A stretch of 37,242 nt of DNA from Candidatus Magnetominusculus dajiuhuensis (GCA_015233465.1 JADFXP010000024.1:1-37242); one strand, 5' to 3'; shown: positions 25,545-34,063, counted from the stretch's first letter. Notes: generated from the letters alone by a model not told the origin. Program-made: numbers and translations.

Positions 25545-26293
25545 AAAAAGGGGTATATTTACTGCCAAATGGGCTGACGCTATGCGGGATGTTTTTTGGA
25601 TTTTATTCCATTCTATCATCTTTTAACGGCAATTATGTTCATGCAAGCTGGTCAATATACATTGCCATTGTATTTGACGGTCTTGACGGATGGGCTGCAA
25701 GGCTAACGCACAGTACTACAAGATTTGGAATTGAGCTTGATTCGCTTTCAGATCTTGTTGCATTTGGTGTGGCTCCAGCAGTTATGGTGTTTGGGTGGAC
25801 GCTTAATTCCTTTGGCAGACTTGGCTGGGCTGCGTCGTTTTTATTTGTAAGTTCAGGGGCACTCCGTCTTGCAAGATACAATATTCAGATGGGCTCAGCA
25901 GAAAAAAAAGCATTTACTGGAATGCCTATTCCAGGGGCTGCTGCAGTACTTGCCGCTATGGTTATATTTTATGATTATATGTGGGGACTAAAAGTCCATT
26001 GTATCATTGGTTCTGAGAAAGATTATTTTATATTAATATTAACCATAGTATTAGCAGTACTTATGATAAGTACATTGAGGTTTCATGGGGCAAAAGAACT
26101 TGATCTCAAGGAGAGGAAGCCTTTTTGGGTACTTATAATAATAATGACTATACTTGTTATTATTTTAATGAATCCGCCTATTGCATTTTTTATCTTTGCT
26201 GTAAGTTATGTAGGCATTGGTCTGGTAGAAAATATTTGGCTATTTTATAGAAAACATAAAAAAGGTAATGATAATGTCAAAACGGATAATTAA
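25541..26293 (+). CDS. pssA: CDP-diacylglycerol-serine O-phosphatidyltransferase PssA
   Basis: PssA makes phosphatidylserine from CDP-diacylglycerol and serine, the substrate for the Psd encoded just before it. A 250-residue integral membrane protein. The CDP-alcohol phosphotransferase signature is complete near residues 46-72: FDGLDGWAARLTH through FGIELDSLSD (DG-X2-AR-X8-G-X3-D-X3-D). Six to eight hydrophobic segments are visible. The start is TTG 25541, overlapping the psd stop, with GGAGG 10 nt upstream. Its end overlaps leuA by 20 bp, so the three genes form one tightly coupled operon. Confidence 0.94.
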   Translation: MKKGVYLLPNGLTLCGMFFGFYSILSSFNGNYVHASWSIYIAIVFDGLDGWAARLTHSTTRFGIELDSLSDLVAFGVAPAVMVFGWTLNSFGRLGWAASFLFVSSGALRLARYNIQMGSAEKKAFTGMPIPGAAAVLAAMVIFYDYMWGLKVHCIIGSEKDYFILILTIVLAVLMISTLRFHGAKELDLKERKPFWVLIIIMTILVIILMNPPIAFFIFAVSYVGIGLVENIWLFYRKHKKGNDNVKTDN

Positions 26294-27806
26294 AATATTT
26301 GATACAACTTTAAGAGACGGCGAGCAGTCTCCTGGGGCAACAATGAATGTTGAAGAAAAATTTCAGATTGCTAAATGTCTTCAGCGTCTAAAGATTGACA
26401 TCATAGAAGCAGGATTTCCTATTGCATCGCAAGGCGATTTTGAGGCAGTACAAAAAATTGCAAATGAGATTAAAGGACTTACTGTTGCAGGGCTTTGCAG
26501 GGCTAGAGACATTGACATAGACAGGGCTGGTGAGGCTTTAAAAAATGCGGATAATGGAAGGATTCATATAGTTATTGCAACAAGCGATATTCATCTTAAA
26601 CACAAACTTAAAATGGATAGAAATCAAGTAATTGAGGCATCCATTAAGGCTGTTAAGCGCGCAAGAAATATCCTCTCAGATGTTGAATTTTCAGCCGAAG
26701 ATGCAACCCGCTCAGATTGGGATTATCTGTGTAAGATAACCGAAGAGGTTATCAAGGCTGGCGCAAGTACCGTAAACATACCTGATACTGTTGGTTACAC
26801 TGTTCCTCAGGAATATTTTGATTTGATTACATATATTAAAAATAAAGTTCCAAATATTGATAAGGCAGTTATCTCAGTACATTGTCATAATGACCTTGGG
26901 CTTGGTGTAGCAAATACCCTTTCCGCTATTACTGCAGGAGCTGGGCAGGTCGAATGTACAATTAATGGGATCGGAGAGCGCGCTGGCAATGCCTCATTAG
27001 AAGAGATAGTCATGGCACTTAAAACCCGTCCAGCAATCTATAATGCTGATACAAACATTGTCACAAACAAGATTTATAAGACCAGCCGTCTTGTTTCAAA
27101 GATAACAGGAATGGTAGTTCAGCCAAACAAGGCAATCATTGGCGACAACGCCTTTGCCCATGAGGCTGGGATTCATCAAGATGGAATTCTGAAAAATCGA
27201 GCGACTTACGAAATAATGAAGCCTGAAGATATAGGAATTCCAAGCAATAAGATTATTCTCGGCAAGCACTCAGGAAGACATGCCTTTAAGGTCAGACTTA
27301 CAGAATTAGGTTTTGATCTAAGCATTGAGGATATTGACAGGGCATTTGAGAAATTTAAAGATCTTACGGATCAGAAAAAATATGTATTTGATGAAGATAT
27401 TGAGACCATTGTATCTAAAGAAATATCAAGGATTGAAGAGGCATATCAACTTAAAGATATATCTTTCTCTGGTGGTATGTCTGCAAATCCAAAGGCTAAG
27501 GTTGTCATTATTCATAAAGAAGAAGAACTGGAAACAGAGGCATTTGGCGATGGTATGATAGATGCAGCATATAAGGCAATTGCAAAACTTACTGAAACTA
27601 AAAGCAAATTAAATAAATTTGAGGTGCAAAGCATTACAGGCGGTACAGATGCAATGGGCGAGGTTACTGTTATGATTGAGGAAAAAGGGGTGATTGTAAG
27701 AGGCACTGGAGCTCATACGGATGTAACGGTTGCTGCTGCTATTGCTTATATTAATGCCTTAAATAGACTGGAACTTAAGATCAAACGTACTCAAAAAAAT
27801 AATTAA
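26274..27806 (+). CDS. leuA: 2-isopropylmalate synthase LeuA
   Basis: LeuA condenses acetyl-CoA and 2-oxoisovalerate, the committed step of leucine synthesis. The 510-residue product has the DRE-TIM barrel ([20 protein letters not shown] at the start, metal-binding [34 protein letters not shown]) and the C-terminal allosteric LeuA domain from about residue 385 ([19 protein letters not shown]). I take the ATG at 26274, with AAAGG upstream; an ATG at 26268 is possible. It overlaps the end of pssA. Linkage of leuA to psd-pssA recurs in several Gram-negative phyla and appears to reflect operon history rather than pathway logic. Confidence 0.96.
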   Translation: MSKRIIKIFDTTLRDGEQSPGATMNVEEKFQIAKCLQRLKIDIIEAGFPIASQGDFEAVQKIANEIKGLTVAGLCRARDIDIDRAGEALKNADNGRIHIVIATSDIHLKHKLKMDRNQVIEASIKAVKRARNILSDVEFSAEDATRSDWDYLCKITEEVIKAGASTVNIPDTVGYTVPQEYFDLITYIKNKVPNIDKAVISVHCHNDLGLGVANTLSAITAGAGQVECTINGIGERAGNASLEEIVMALKTRPAIYNADTNIVTNKIYKTSRLVSKITGMVVQPNKAIIGDNAFAHEAGIHQDGILKNRATYEIMKPEDIGIPSNKIILGKHSGRHAFKVRLTELGFDLSIEDIDRAFEKFKDLTDQKKYVFDEDIETIVSKEISRIEEAYQLKDISFSGGMSANPKAKVVIIHKEEELETEAFGDGMIDAAYKAIAKLTETKSKLNKFEVQSITGGTDAMGEVTVMIEEKGVIVRGTGAHTDVTVAAAIAYINALNRLELKIKRTQKNN

Positions 27807-27820
27807 GTTTTAAGTGCACC

Positions 27821-27834
27821 TTCCGGGCCCGGAA
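27821..27834. terminator. Perfect 14-bp palindrome after leuA
   Basis: TTCCGGGCCCGGAA lies 14 bp after the leuA stop. It is the most GC-rich palindrome in this AT-rich stretch, but with no loop and no T-tract it is only a possible transcript end or protein-binding site. Confidence 0.35.
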
Positions 27835-27869
27835 TCTATAGATGCAGTTAATCAAAATAAACTATTTTA

Positions 27870-28085
27870 TTATATTGATAAAGACCTTCTTCCTCTTAAT
27901 CTTCTTTCTGTTGGCATAACATTTTCCTTAACTGGACTTACTGTCTCAATCCTATTTGACTGACTGAATGCTGTCTCCCTTGAAACACCATTATTCTCAT
28001 CTCCAAGTAAAAGCATTGTGCCGCATCCTGCTAATACTATTAAAAGTACTACAAACTGTGTGATATTTGAGATCATCTTTTTCAT
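27870..28085 (-). CDS. Small lipoprotein
   Basis: A 71-residue predicted lipoprotein. The N terminus MKKMISNITQFVVLLIVLAG is followed by Cys, giving lipobox LAGC and a mature chain of about 50 residues. The mature part is polar and ends in a basic cluster (ERRLRGRRSLSI). No family is recognised. ATG 28085 is well supported by GGAGG 7 nt upstream. The residue after the acylated Cys is Gly, not Asp, which by the enterobacterial rule favours the outer membrane. Confidence 0.75.
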   Translation of the reverse strand: MKKMISNITQFVVLLIVLAGCGTMLLLGDENNGVSRETAFSQSNRIETVSPVKENVMPTERRLRGRRSLSI

Positions 28086-28196
28086 TGTCCTGCCTCCTGT
28101 TATATTATTAATTTTATTATTGCTTATTTAATAATATTAATAAAGCAAGAAGCATGCCAGATGAATTATTGCAGTATTTCCAACGGGTTAGATGGA

Positions 28197-28355
28197 TTAC
28201 CAGACTTTAAACGCCAGTTTTTTGACTTTACATAGCGGGCAGATCCAATCTTCTGGCAGGTCTTTGAATTCAGTGCCTTTTGGGATGTTGTTTGTATGAT
28301 CGCCTTTTAGAGGGTCATAGATATAGCCGCAGCCCTCACAGATAAATTTTTTCAT
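28197..28355 (-). CDS. Rubredoxin
   Basis: A 52-residue one-iron electron carrier. Sequence [19 protein letters not shown] and then [20 protein letters not shown] carries both Cys-X2-Cys knuckles (residues 6/9 and 39/42) plus the usual YIYDP, GT.F.DLP.DW pattern. The residue after the last Cys is Lys where Gly is common. ATG 28355 has AAGGA about 10 nt upstream. Rubredoxins serve in oxygen and peroxide detoxification in anaerobes and microaerophiles; no partner such as rubrerythrin is in the window. Confidence 0.93.
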   Translation of the reverse strand: MKKFICEGCGYIYDPLKGDHTNNIPKGTEFKDLPEDWICPLCKVKKLAFKVW

Positions 28356-28451
28356 AATAGTATATTCCTTTTTTATATAAGATATATTTTCATATAATTG
28401 TAACTAATTTTTTATAAAAAAGGAAAATAGCTATTATGATTTGATTAAGTT

Positions 28452-29183
28452 TTAGTAAGGTTTGAAGAGGTAAGTAACATTGGCAAATGGTCCAGAGAAT
28501 GCTATGCCAGAAGTAGTTATGCCATTAAAAGTCATACCAGTAATGGAGTTATCTTGATATCTCCAGCCTAAATTTGCCTGTAAAGTCTCTTTTAAGAATT
28601 TATAGCCGAGTCCTGCCTCAACGTCAATGACATTAGTTGTATAAGGAGATTTTGGCAAACCGGTGTCTTTATATGAACCAAAGGAATAAGATCCATTGAG
28701 ATAAAAACTCAATCCCTTTTTTCCAATTGGTAAACAAGCAATAACTCCTAATCCAGGCCCTGCTATAGAATGTGTTTGGCTGATTGATGATCCGCCGAGG
28801 TCTACATTAAGCGTAGAAGAATTATCAATATAGCTTGCATAAATTCCTATATTTTGCGTTACCATATAACCTAAAAGTAAACTTAGCCACGAAGTTTTCA
28901 GACTTGTTGAAGCAGTAGGCGTTACATTTGCATTAAATCCAGTAAAAGGAAAGAGATATTTTAATCCTAAAAAAAACCTATCAAACTCAATATCTACCTT
29001 AGGGCCAACTAATGTAGATGATGTATAAGTAATATTTGCTGGAGTCGGAGAATAAGAAATTGAAGGCATCCATGCAGAAATTCCTACGTCAATTGTAAAG
29101 TCATCTTTGCTGTCTTTAGACCATGCTGTGTTGACTGATAGTAAAGATATTGATAATATCAAAATCACAATCAGTTTTTTCAT
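28452..29183 (-). CDS. Outer membrane beta-barrel protein
   Basis: A 243-residue exported protein with a signal peptide (MKKLIVILILSISLLSVNTA, cleavage near WS-KD). The mature part alternates strands and turns (FLGLKYLFPFTGFNANV, SWLSLLLGYMVTQNIGIYASY, VEAGLGYKFLKETLQANLGW), consistent with a barrel of about 10 strands. It ends FANVTYLFKPY with an aromatic C terminus. No family is recognised. GAGGTG precedes ATG 29183. It lies 178 bp from the next barrel gene on the same strand; the two share no obvious sequence. Confidence 0.75.
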   Translation of the reverse strand: MKKLIVILILSISLLSVNTAWSKDSKDDFTIDVGISAWMPSISYSPTPANITYTSSTLVGPKVDIEFDRFFLGLKYLFPFTGFNANVTPTASTSLKTSWLSLLLGYMVTQNIGIYASYIDNSSTLNVDLGGSSISQTHSIAGPGLGVIACLPIGKKGLSFYLNGSYSFGSYKDTGLPKSPYTTNVIDVEAGLGYKFLKETLQANLGWRYQDNSITGMTFNGITTSGIAFSGPFANVTYLFKPY

Positions 29184-29210
29184 TTATTTCACCTCATATT
29201 ATCATATAAA

Positions 29211-29223
29211 GGGTCTAAGACCC
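29211..29223. repeat. Family A remnant hairpin, copy 6
   Basis: GGGTCTAAGACCC is a perfect short hairpin identical to the inner part of the hairpin at 15175-15195. It lies just upstream of the barrel gene that starts at 29183. Confidence 0.6.
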
Positions 29224-29361
29224 AATTTTGTAGAGATTTCCTTTTACATGGATTATATCGGAGATAATATGATTTTACTTTAATCTGATGGATAATCTTT
29301 TTAGATGTTTACTTTTATTTGAACTGCAGATGAAAAAATGCAGGCACCAAATTAACTAAAA

Positions 29362-29835
29362 TTACCATCCATAACCAATCTTTAAGCCAAGCCCGCCATC
29401 AAATGTGTTTGCACCTGTAGCTATTGCATATCCAATGTAACTCCTAATACCTATTGTGATACCTTTTCTGGATATGTAGAAATATCCAAGCTCAATCTTA
29501 GGGTCTACTGTAAAAATAGCAAGACTGATTGCATCTATGCCTAATGCCCAATATGGCCCAGTAAGTACTGTAGGATTAAAATATCCTCTATAGCTTATTC
29601 CTGCGCCAATACCATTAGTGCTATGGGAACTAGACCCAGTGCCTGTTGGAAGATCTTCTATTCTTACAGCCCATGCAGAACTATCTGTAATCTCGCTTGA
29701 ATATTCAATGTCAAAAACACTGCTTTTAAGCCCAAAAGAGTAATCATAACCACCAGTAACCATAGATTGAGCTGCAAATGTGGAACTATTTAATAATATA
29801 ACCAATAACGAGGATATTAATAATATTCTTTTCAT
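29362..29835 (-). CDS. Small exported barrel-like protein
   Basis: A protein of 157 residues from ATG 29835 with a signal peptide (MKRILLISSLLVILLNSSTF, cleavage after AA). The mature part is glycine- and aromatic-rich (GGYDYSFGLKSSVFDIEYSS, GLGLKIGYGW) and ends in Trp, consistent with a small outer membrane barrel. An upstream in-frame ATG at 29853 would add MEAFKK; GGAGG is contained in that segment and lies about 11 nt before ATG 29835, so the shorter form is preferred with some doubt. No family recognised. Confidence 0.7.
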   Translation of the reverse strand: MKRILLISSLLVILLNSSTFAAQSMVTGGYDYSFGLKSSVFDIEYSSEITDSSAWAVRIEDLPTGTGSSSHSTNGIGAGISYRGYFNPTVLTGPYWALGIDAISLAIFTVDPKIELGYFYISRKGITIGIRSYIGYAIATGANTFDGGLGLKIGYGW

Positions 29836-30029
29836 CTTTTTAAAAGCCTCCATACTTAAAATTATAGCGGGAATATAATTGTTAGGTGTACCCGCATTTT
29901 GACTACAATATTTTTAAGCATAATCTAAAAATATAATCTAGTCAAGATATTTTTTTATTTAATATCAGAAACATTAAGATTAGAATATGATGCAAGCGTT
30001 GAGTGCTTCAGGTATAATTTAAAAAATTA

Positions 30030-30413
30030 TTATTCTATAGTTATCTTACAAACTTCAGAAATTTTCCTTCGTATTTCATTAGGTTTAAAAGGTTTTGTTA
30101 TATATGAATCTGCGCCAGCATCTTTTCCCTTTATCTCATCTGATTTTTGTCCCTTAGCCGTAAGCATTACGATATTTACGTCCGTCATTTCCAAGTCCTT
30201 TTTGACTATCTTACAGAGCTCATATCCATTCATTTCAGGCATCATAATATCTAAAAATACGATTTCAGGTCTTTCTTTTTTTATTATATCAAGGCCAATC
30301 TTGCCATTTTCAGCTGTTAATATCTCAATATCAGCACATCCGATTGTAGCTATGGTTCTTGTAAGAAGCGTAATTATGTTTGGCTCGTCTTCTACTAAAA
30401 GTATTTTATGCAT
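30030..30413 (-). CDS. CheY-like single-domain response regulator
   Basis: A 127-residue receiver domain with no output domain. All phosphorylation landmarks are present: acidic pair in LLVEDEPN, phospho-acceptor Asp in VFLDIMMPEMNG, Thr in MLTAKG, and Lys in YITKPFKP. GGAGGTT precedes ATG 30413. It follows the hybrid kinase gene on the same strand with about 100 bp between them, so it may be a phosphorelay partner of that kinase. It could also act on a flagellar or pilus motor; nothing in the sequence decides. Confidence 0.93.
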   Translation of the reverse strand: MHKILLVEDEPNIITLLTRTIATIGCADIEILTAENGKIGLDIIKKERPEIVFLDIMMPEMNGYELCKIVKKDLEMTDVNIVMLTAKGQKSDEIKGKDAGADSYITKPFKPNEIRRKISEVCKITIE

Positions 30414-30513
30414 CTAACCTCCCTGTCACCGTTTTGTCACAATAAGACAATGGTGAATTTGATATTTGCGCATATACAAAGTGTAATATTTAATAACCTT
30501 AATTGTCAAGGTC

Positions 30514-31749
30514 TCAATAAATTGGTAAAATAATGGAAAAACTATTCCCAATACCTTCTTTTGCAGCAGCCTTGATACATCCATTATGGATATTAATTAT
30601 TTCTTTGCTTATTGAAAGTCCTAACCCAATGCCCTTAGATTTATTGGTCAATACATCGGCTAATTGAGTGAATTTCTCAAATATAATATCAAGTTTATCA
30701 GAAGCAATAGCTGTGGCAGTATCAGCAACCTCGCAGCAAACAACCTCAGTTTCTTTAGTGATTGTATAAACTATACCGCCAGTATCTGTAAATTTTACCG
30801 CATTATCAAATAGACAGGTAACTACTTGAGTGATTTTTTCTAAATCGCCCCAAATATATATGGGAGTCTGTTCTCCGGGCTGCCAAGACCTAAGATACAA
30901 TCCTTTTTTGTTTGCTGTTGGTTTAATTTTAAGTGCAGTATTATTAAATACAGATAAGATGTTAATCTTTTCCCATTCCCAATAAATTGAGTCTGAATGA
31001 ATATTTGACAGGTCTATTAATTCGTTGATAAGAGAGGTGAGGGTTGCTGATTCTGTTGCTATTATTTCTATTTCTTCTAAGGTAAGATTGATAGCTTCTT
31101 TAATCTCTTGGTCATTAATATTTATAAGATTTGGCATTAATATTTTTTTAAAACGTTCTTCAAGGATTTCAAGAAAACCGCTAATAGAGGTTAGAGGGGT
31201 TTTTAATTCATGAGAGATAGTGCTAAGAAATGCGGATTTTGCAATATTTGCAGACTCTGCCCTTTTAATTGCCTCTTTAAGTTGAAGTTCTTGACATTGA
31301 ATTTTTTTGCTTAATCTATATTTATCGGTAAAAGTACGAATTGATGATATTAAGGTAGAATATAACTCATCTTCTGTGATGTAATTTTTCTCCTTATAAT
31401 CAGATATATCAAATTTATTTAAAGTATCTTTTTGGGGGGCAAAACCGGGTTGTCCTGTACGAAGGACTATTGCAACGAAATTATTTTTTAGAGTTTCTCT
31501 GATATATGTAACGAGTTTAAGACCGCTGTCATCTTCCTCCATCACAACATCTAATAGTATAAGGGCAGTATCAGGATTAATTTCAATTAACTTTCTTGCT
31601 TCTTTGGCGGAATATGCGCTTATAAAATTCAGCCCCTTGCCCATATATGTAAAATCGCCGAGAACAAACCTCGTCATCTTATGAACGTCAGGTTCATCAT
31701 CAACGATCAATATCTTCCAAGAATCTTCGTTTAGTTCAATGGTATTAAT
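30514..31749 (-). CDS. Hybrid histidine kinase with N-terminal receiver
   Basis: A cytoplasmic sensor kinase of about 412 residues. An N-terminal receiver (WKILIVDDEPDVHK, phospho-Asp in LILLDVVMEEDDSG, LRTGQPG) leads through a coiled coil (LQLKEAIKRAESANI) to a HisKA domain (FLSTISHELKTPL) and a HATPase domain (DNAVKFTD, GIGLGLSISKEI). The start is problematic. The frame opens directly after the TAA of the upstream gene, in the same frame, and has no ATG, GTG or TTG before the receiver's first strand. TTG 31710 would cut that strand. ATT 31749 with AAGG 8 nt upstream keeps it whole, so I place the start there as inference. Confidence 0.82.
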   Translation of the reverse strand: MNTIELNEDSWKILIVDDEPDVHKMTRFVLGDFTYMGKGLNFISAYSAKEARKLIEINPDTALILLDVVMEEDDSGLKLVTYIRETLKNNFVAIVLRTGQPGFAPQKDTLNKFDISDYKEKNYITEDELYSTLISSIRTFTDKYRLSKKIQCQELQLKEAIKRAESANIAKSAFLSTISHELKTPLTSISGFLEILEERFKKILMPNLININDQEIKEAINLTLEEIEIIATESATLTSLINELIDLSNIHSDSIYWEWEKINILSVFNNTALKIKPTANKKGLYLRSWQPGEQTPIYIWGDLEKITQVVTCLFDNAVKFTDTGGIVYTITKETEVVCCEVADTATAIASDKLDIIFEKFTQLADVLTNKSKGIGLGLSISKEIINIHNGCIKAAAKEGIGNSFSIILPIY

Positions 31750-31764
31750 ATTCGTTACCTTAAT

Positions 31765-32310
31765 TTACGACTGTGAATGGTCAGTTTTTTTACCTTTTAG
31801 ATCCTTAACCAATTCTTGACCCTTTTTATATTGTTCAATAAAATAATCCTTCATCTTATTTGGGTCGAGATCAAGAAAGGTTCCGCCAGCTTCAAAGTGT
31901 TGTATAAAGACCTTGCCAATGGCATAAGTAGACGCCCCTCCTAGAGCAGGCAGCGCAAGTAAACTCGTTGGATACCCTATAATTGGTATAAATTTTAAGG
32001 CGCTAAATACTGTTTCTGATAATGATACTGGCACAATGCTGCTTATTAAAGATGCGATAATGGATTTCCCTCTATCCTTAGAAAATTCTATGTTATAGTG
32101 CATTGAGAGTTTTTTGATTGTAAAAAGTTGTAAAGATGTCAGGGCGAAGACATCTACAATTGGAACTGGTATAAATCCTATACCAACAGCTACAAAAACG
32201 CTTTTTTTCACAATTTTATCTGCTTCTTTCAGCCTTGTTGAGTCATTATTTGTAGTTGGCTTGATTTCTTCTTGAACTGCTTCAGCTGCTATTTGCTCAT
32301 CGTGGTGCAT
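31765..32310 (-). CDS. DUF697-like membrane-associated protein
   Basis: A 181-residue protein. After a polar N terminus, two hydrophobic blocks (VAVGIGFIPVPIVDVFALTS and the GYPTSLLALPALGGASTYAI region) flank KLSMHYNIEF, a pattern of the DUF697/YcjF-like family that often accompanies GTPases. The C terminus has FIQHFEAGGTFLDLDPNKMK, a conserved block in this group. I start at ATG 32310 because AAGGAG lies 6 nt upstream; an in-frame ATG at 32412 would add 34 residues without a ribosome site. It lies directly upstream of the hybrid kinase, in the same frame, separated by a single TAA. Function unknown. Confidence 0.75.
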   Translation of the reverse strand: MHHDEQIAAEAVQEEIKPTTNNDSTRLKEADKIVKKSVFVAVGIGFIPVPIVDVFALTSLQLFTIKKLSMHYNIEFSKDRGKSIIASLISSIVPVSLSETVFSALKFIPIIGYPTSLLALPALGGASTYAIGKVFIQHFEAGGTFLDLDPNKMKDYFIEQYKKGQELVKDLKGKKTDHSQS

Positions 32311-32443
32311 ACATTTCTCCTTGAATAGTTTAATTGATCTATCTAATGTGATTTTAGCATATTCATAGAATAATTGAAAAGATTGATTTATCACCTCAAA
32401 AATATTAAACATAAATAAAATAGTTTGTGATAAAATTTAAATT

Positions 32444-33199
32444 ATGTATTTAATAAAAACGATATTAACAACTTTCATATTGCCTCCAGGAATATTTATT
32501 GTTTTGCTGCTGGTTACCAGTAAACATTATTTATTTAAGAAGTCTCATAGCGCTGGTATTTCATTATTTATAATGGCTGTATTTATCTGGCTGCTTTCAA
32601 TCCAGCCAACTGCTGATTATTTATTGAGCGGTCTTGAATATGTAAACTCAATTCCAAATGAACCAACAGGAGATGCAGTGTTATTGCTTGGAAATGGGCA
32701 ATATACAAACACCCCTGACTTAACAGGTCTTGGCAGCCCAGCAGAAGAGATGTTGGTACGATTATTTACAGCATATCGGTTATATAAGGCGCAAGATATG
32801 CCGATAGTTGTATTGGGTTATGATATTGACACAGAAAATACTGACAATAAGCCGATGATAGAACGATTTTTAACAGATTTTGGCGTGCCTGAAGATAAAA
32901 TTATAATTGAAACCTCAAGTCATGATACAATAGAGAATGCTAGGAATGCAAAGTTAATATGTAGATATATGAATTTTCAAAGTCCAATACTTGTAACATC
33001 AGCATTTCATATGAAGAGGGCTATGTTATGTTTTAAACGTGTTGGATTAAGGGTAATACCTGTGCCAGCGAGTTTTAAGTCAAATTTAGATGCTTATTAT
33101 TATTGGAAGAGCTATCTGCCCAAAAGCGAATATCTTGATAAGTCAGCTATCGCTATTAAGGAATATGTAGGGCTGATGTTTTATAGCTTTTTTTATTGA
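32444..33199 (+). CDS. YdcF/ElyC-like DUF218 membrane protein
   Basis: A 251-residue protein with two N-terminal membrane helices (TILTTFILPPGIFIVLLLV and SLFIMAVFIWLLSIQ) and a periplasmic DUF218 domain. Its signatures are DAVLLLGNGQY, the EEMLVRLFTAYRLYK helix, IIIETSSHDTIENARNAK and ILVTSAFHMKRAMLCFKRVG. The E. coli member ElyC is linked to envelope integrity and undecaprenyl-carrier use in peptidoglycan synthesis, so an envelope role is likely. A GATAAAAT box just upstream and the absence of a Shine-Dalgarno site suggest a very short leader. It ends 8 bp before selC. Confidence 0.88.
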   Translation: MYLIKTILTTFILPPGIFIVLLLVTSKHYLFKKSHSAGISLFIMAVFIWLLSIQPTADYLLSGLEYVNSIPNEPTGDAVLLLGNGQYTNTPDLTGLGSPAEEMLVRLFTAYRLYKAQDMPIVVLGYDIDTENTDNKPMIERFLTDFGVPEDKIIIETSSHDTIENARNAKLICRYMNFQSPILVTSAFHMKRAMLCFKRVGLRVIPVPASFKSNLDAYYYWKSYLPKSEYLDKSAIAIKEYVGLMFYSFFY

Positions 33200-33207
33200 T
33201 CAAGCAT

Positions 33208-33305
33208 GGGAGAGTATGGGGCTCTGGTGTCCCTCTTGGACTTCAAATCCAATGTAGCCTGCCAAAATCGGGCTGGGTGGGTTCGATTCCCACACTCTCC
33301 CGCCA
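33208..33305 (+). tRNA. selC: tRNA-Sec (anticodon TCA)
   Basis: A 98-nt tRNA with the features of bacterial selenocysteine tRNA. The acceptor stem has 8 bp (GGGAGAGT with ACTCTCCC). The anticodon stem TTGGA/TCCAA carries the CTTCAAA loop, anticodon TCA at 33243-33245. A long variable arm (AGCC paired with GGCT) follows, then T arm GTGGG-TTCGATT-CCCAC, discriminator G and encoded CCA. It reads UGA as selenocysteine with SelA, SelB and SelD, which are not in this window. selC is also a well-known integration site for genomic islands, and the content changes directly downstream. Confidence 0.97.
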
Positions 33306-33343
33306 TAAAATCAATGACTTAGCTTTAAATAATGCCATTTTTT

Positions 33344-33365
33344 CTGTCCCCAGACTGTCCCCAGA
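33344..33365. repeat. Tandem 11-bp repeat next to selC
   Basis: CTGTCCCCAGA occurs twice in direct tandem, 39 bp after the tRNA 3' end. Short direct repeats beside an integration site are typical binding sites for integrase or excisionase; this is inference. Confidence 0.6.
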
Positions 33366-33438
33366 TATAAATAATGTGACTGTCAAAAACCTTTTATAAA
33401 TGTTAATAGAAATGACAAAATTTGATAAATCCAGCCGC

Positions 33439-33511
33439 ATATATTTCCAAGCCTTCCGGATATATTTCCCTTGCCCTTCTGAATATCAAATAATACTGGA
33501 ATAGCTATCTC
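33439..33511. repeat. 73-bp direct repeat, copy 1, with two iteron-like units
   Basis: Matches 34755-34827 at 65 of 73 positions without gaps. It begins with ATATATTTCC at 33439-33448 and again at 33460-33469, exactly 21 bp apart, and ends with GAATAGCTATCTC. The differences between copies are not concentrated at third codon positions in the open minus-strand frame, so it is treated as a DNA element. Confidence 0.85.
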
Positions 33512-33618
33512 ACGCACTATTTTATCTATAAGTATATAGTCACTGACCCGCACATAAATAATTCCAATTAGAACATTCCATTGATAGTATTTATGTACTA
33601 ACTTTATAACCAATTTGT

Positions 33619-33624
33619 TATAAT
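33619..33624 (+). promoter_or_regulatory. -10 box 5 nt before a Cys-rich microprotein start
   Basis: TATAAT at 33619-33624 ends 5 nt before ATG 33630 and no Shine-Dalgarno site is present. This predicts a leaderless mRNA. Confidence 0.45.
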
Positions 33625-33629
33625 TAAAT

Positions 33630-33809
33630 ATGACTGAATCACAACAAGAACCCTGTATTTATTACATTTACCCTAATATTTGTAAAAATAATCCATATAT
33701 GATAGATAAAGGTTATGCTATTATTTGCTGTACAAAATCTGAGGGTTATAAGAGTTGCTATTTTTATATCAAAGAGAATTTACCGTCAGATAATGTCATA
33801 ATTAAATAA
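33630..33809 (+). CDS. Cys-rich microprotein A
   Basis: A 59-residue protein beginning MTESQQEPCIYY. Cys residues lie at 9, 18, 33, 34 and 43, the last in YKSCYFYIKENL. It aligns with the 58-residue product at 34104-34280: QE-x-C-x-Y, a second Cys followed by Lys, a Cys about 15 residues later, then Y-x2-C-[YF]-F-Y. The shared spacing over two separate genes supports both being real. Comparable four-Cys mini-proteins are common in anaerobes, without assigned function; metal or Fe-S binding is a guess. First gene of the element downstream of selC. Confidence 0.6.
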   Translation: MTESQQEPCIYYIYPNICKNNPYMIDKGYAIICCTKSEGYKSCYFYIKENLPSDNVIIK

Positions 33810-34044
33810 TCCTCAAATAAATATTCTTATCAGAATTGTCTGTGAAAATAATTAATTCAGTGCCTATAATTTATGCAATATAGAGAACCTCAAGCCAGAC
33901 AATAGATACATGGTGCAAGATGAATGTTTGTTGACATTATATTAATAATCCTTGAAGATATACATTAATTATGTAGTCCATTAATACCACTTTTTTCAGC
34001 TAAATACTCACGAAAGTTTCAGCCAAAGACGGATATTTTTCCTG

Positions 34045-34063
34045 ATCAAATTTGATTTATAAT
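34045..34063 (+). promoter_or_regulatory. Palindrome overlapping a -10 box upstream of microprotein B
   Basis: ATCAAATTTGAT (34045-34056) is a perfect 12-bp palindrome, followed by TATAAT at 34058-34063. The arrangement fits a repressor site over a promoter for the gene at 34104. Confidence 0.35.

Noticed and set aside
28086..28196. Further coding sequence between the lipoprotein and rubredoxin genes
   Set aside because: The 111 bp contain no open frame with a ribosome site.
33196..33440. Open frames across selC on both strands
   Set aside because: They are translations of the tRNA gene; the tRNA structure with 8-bp acceptor stem, TCA anticodon and CCA is unambiguous.
33383..33613. Minus-strand 76-codon frame covering repeat copy 1
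   Set aside because: The second repeat copy can be read in the same frame, but differences between copies hit all codon positions equally and copy 2 has no start codon, so selection acts on DNA, not protein.
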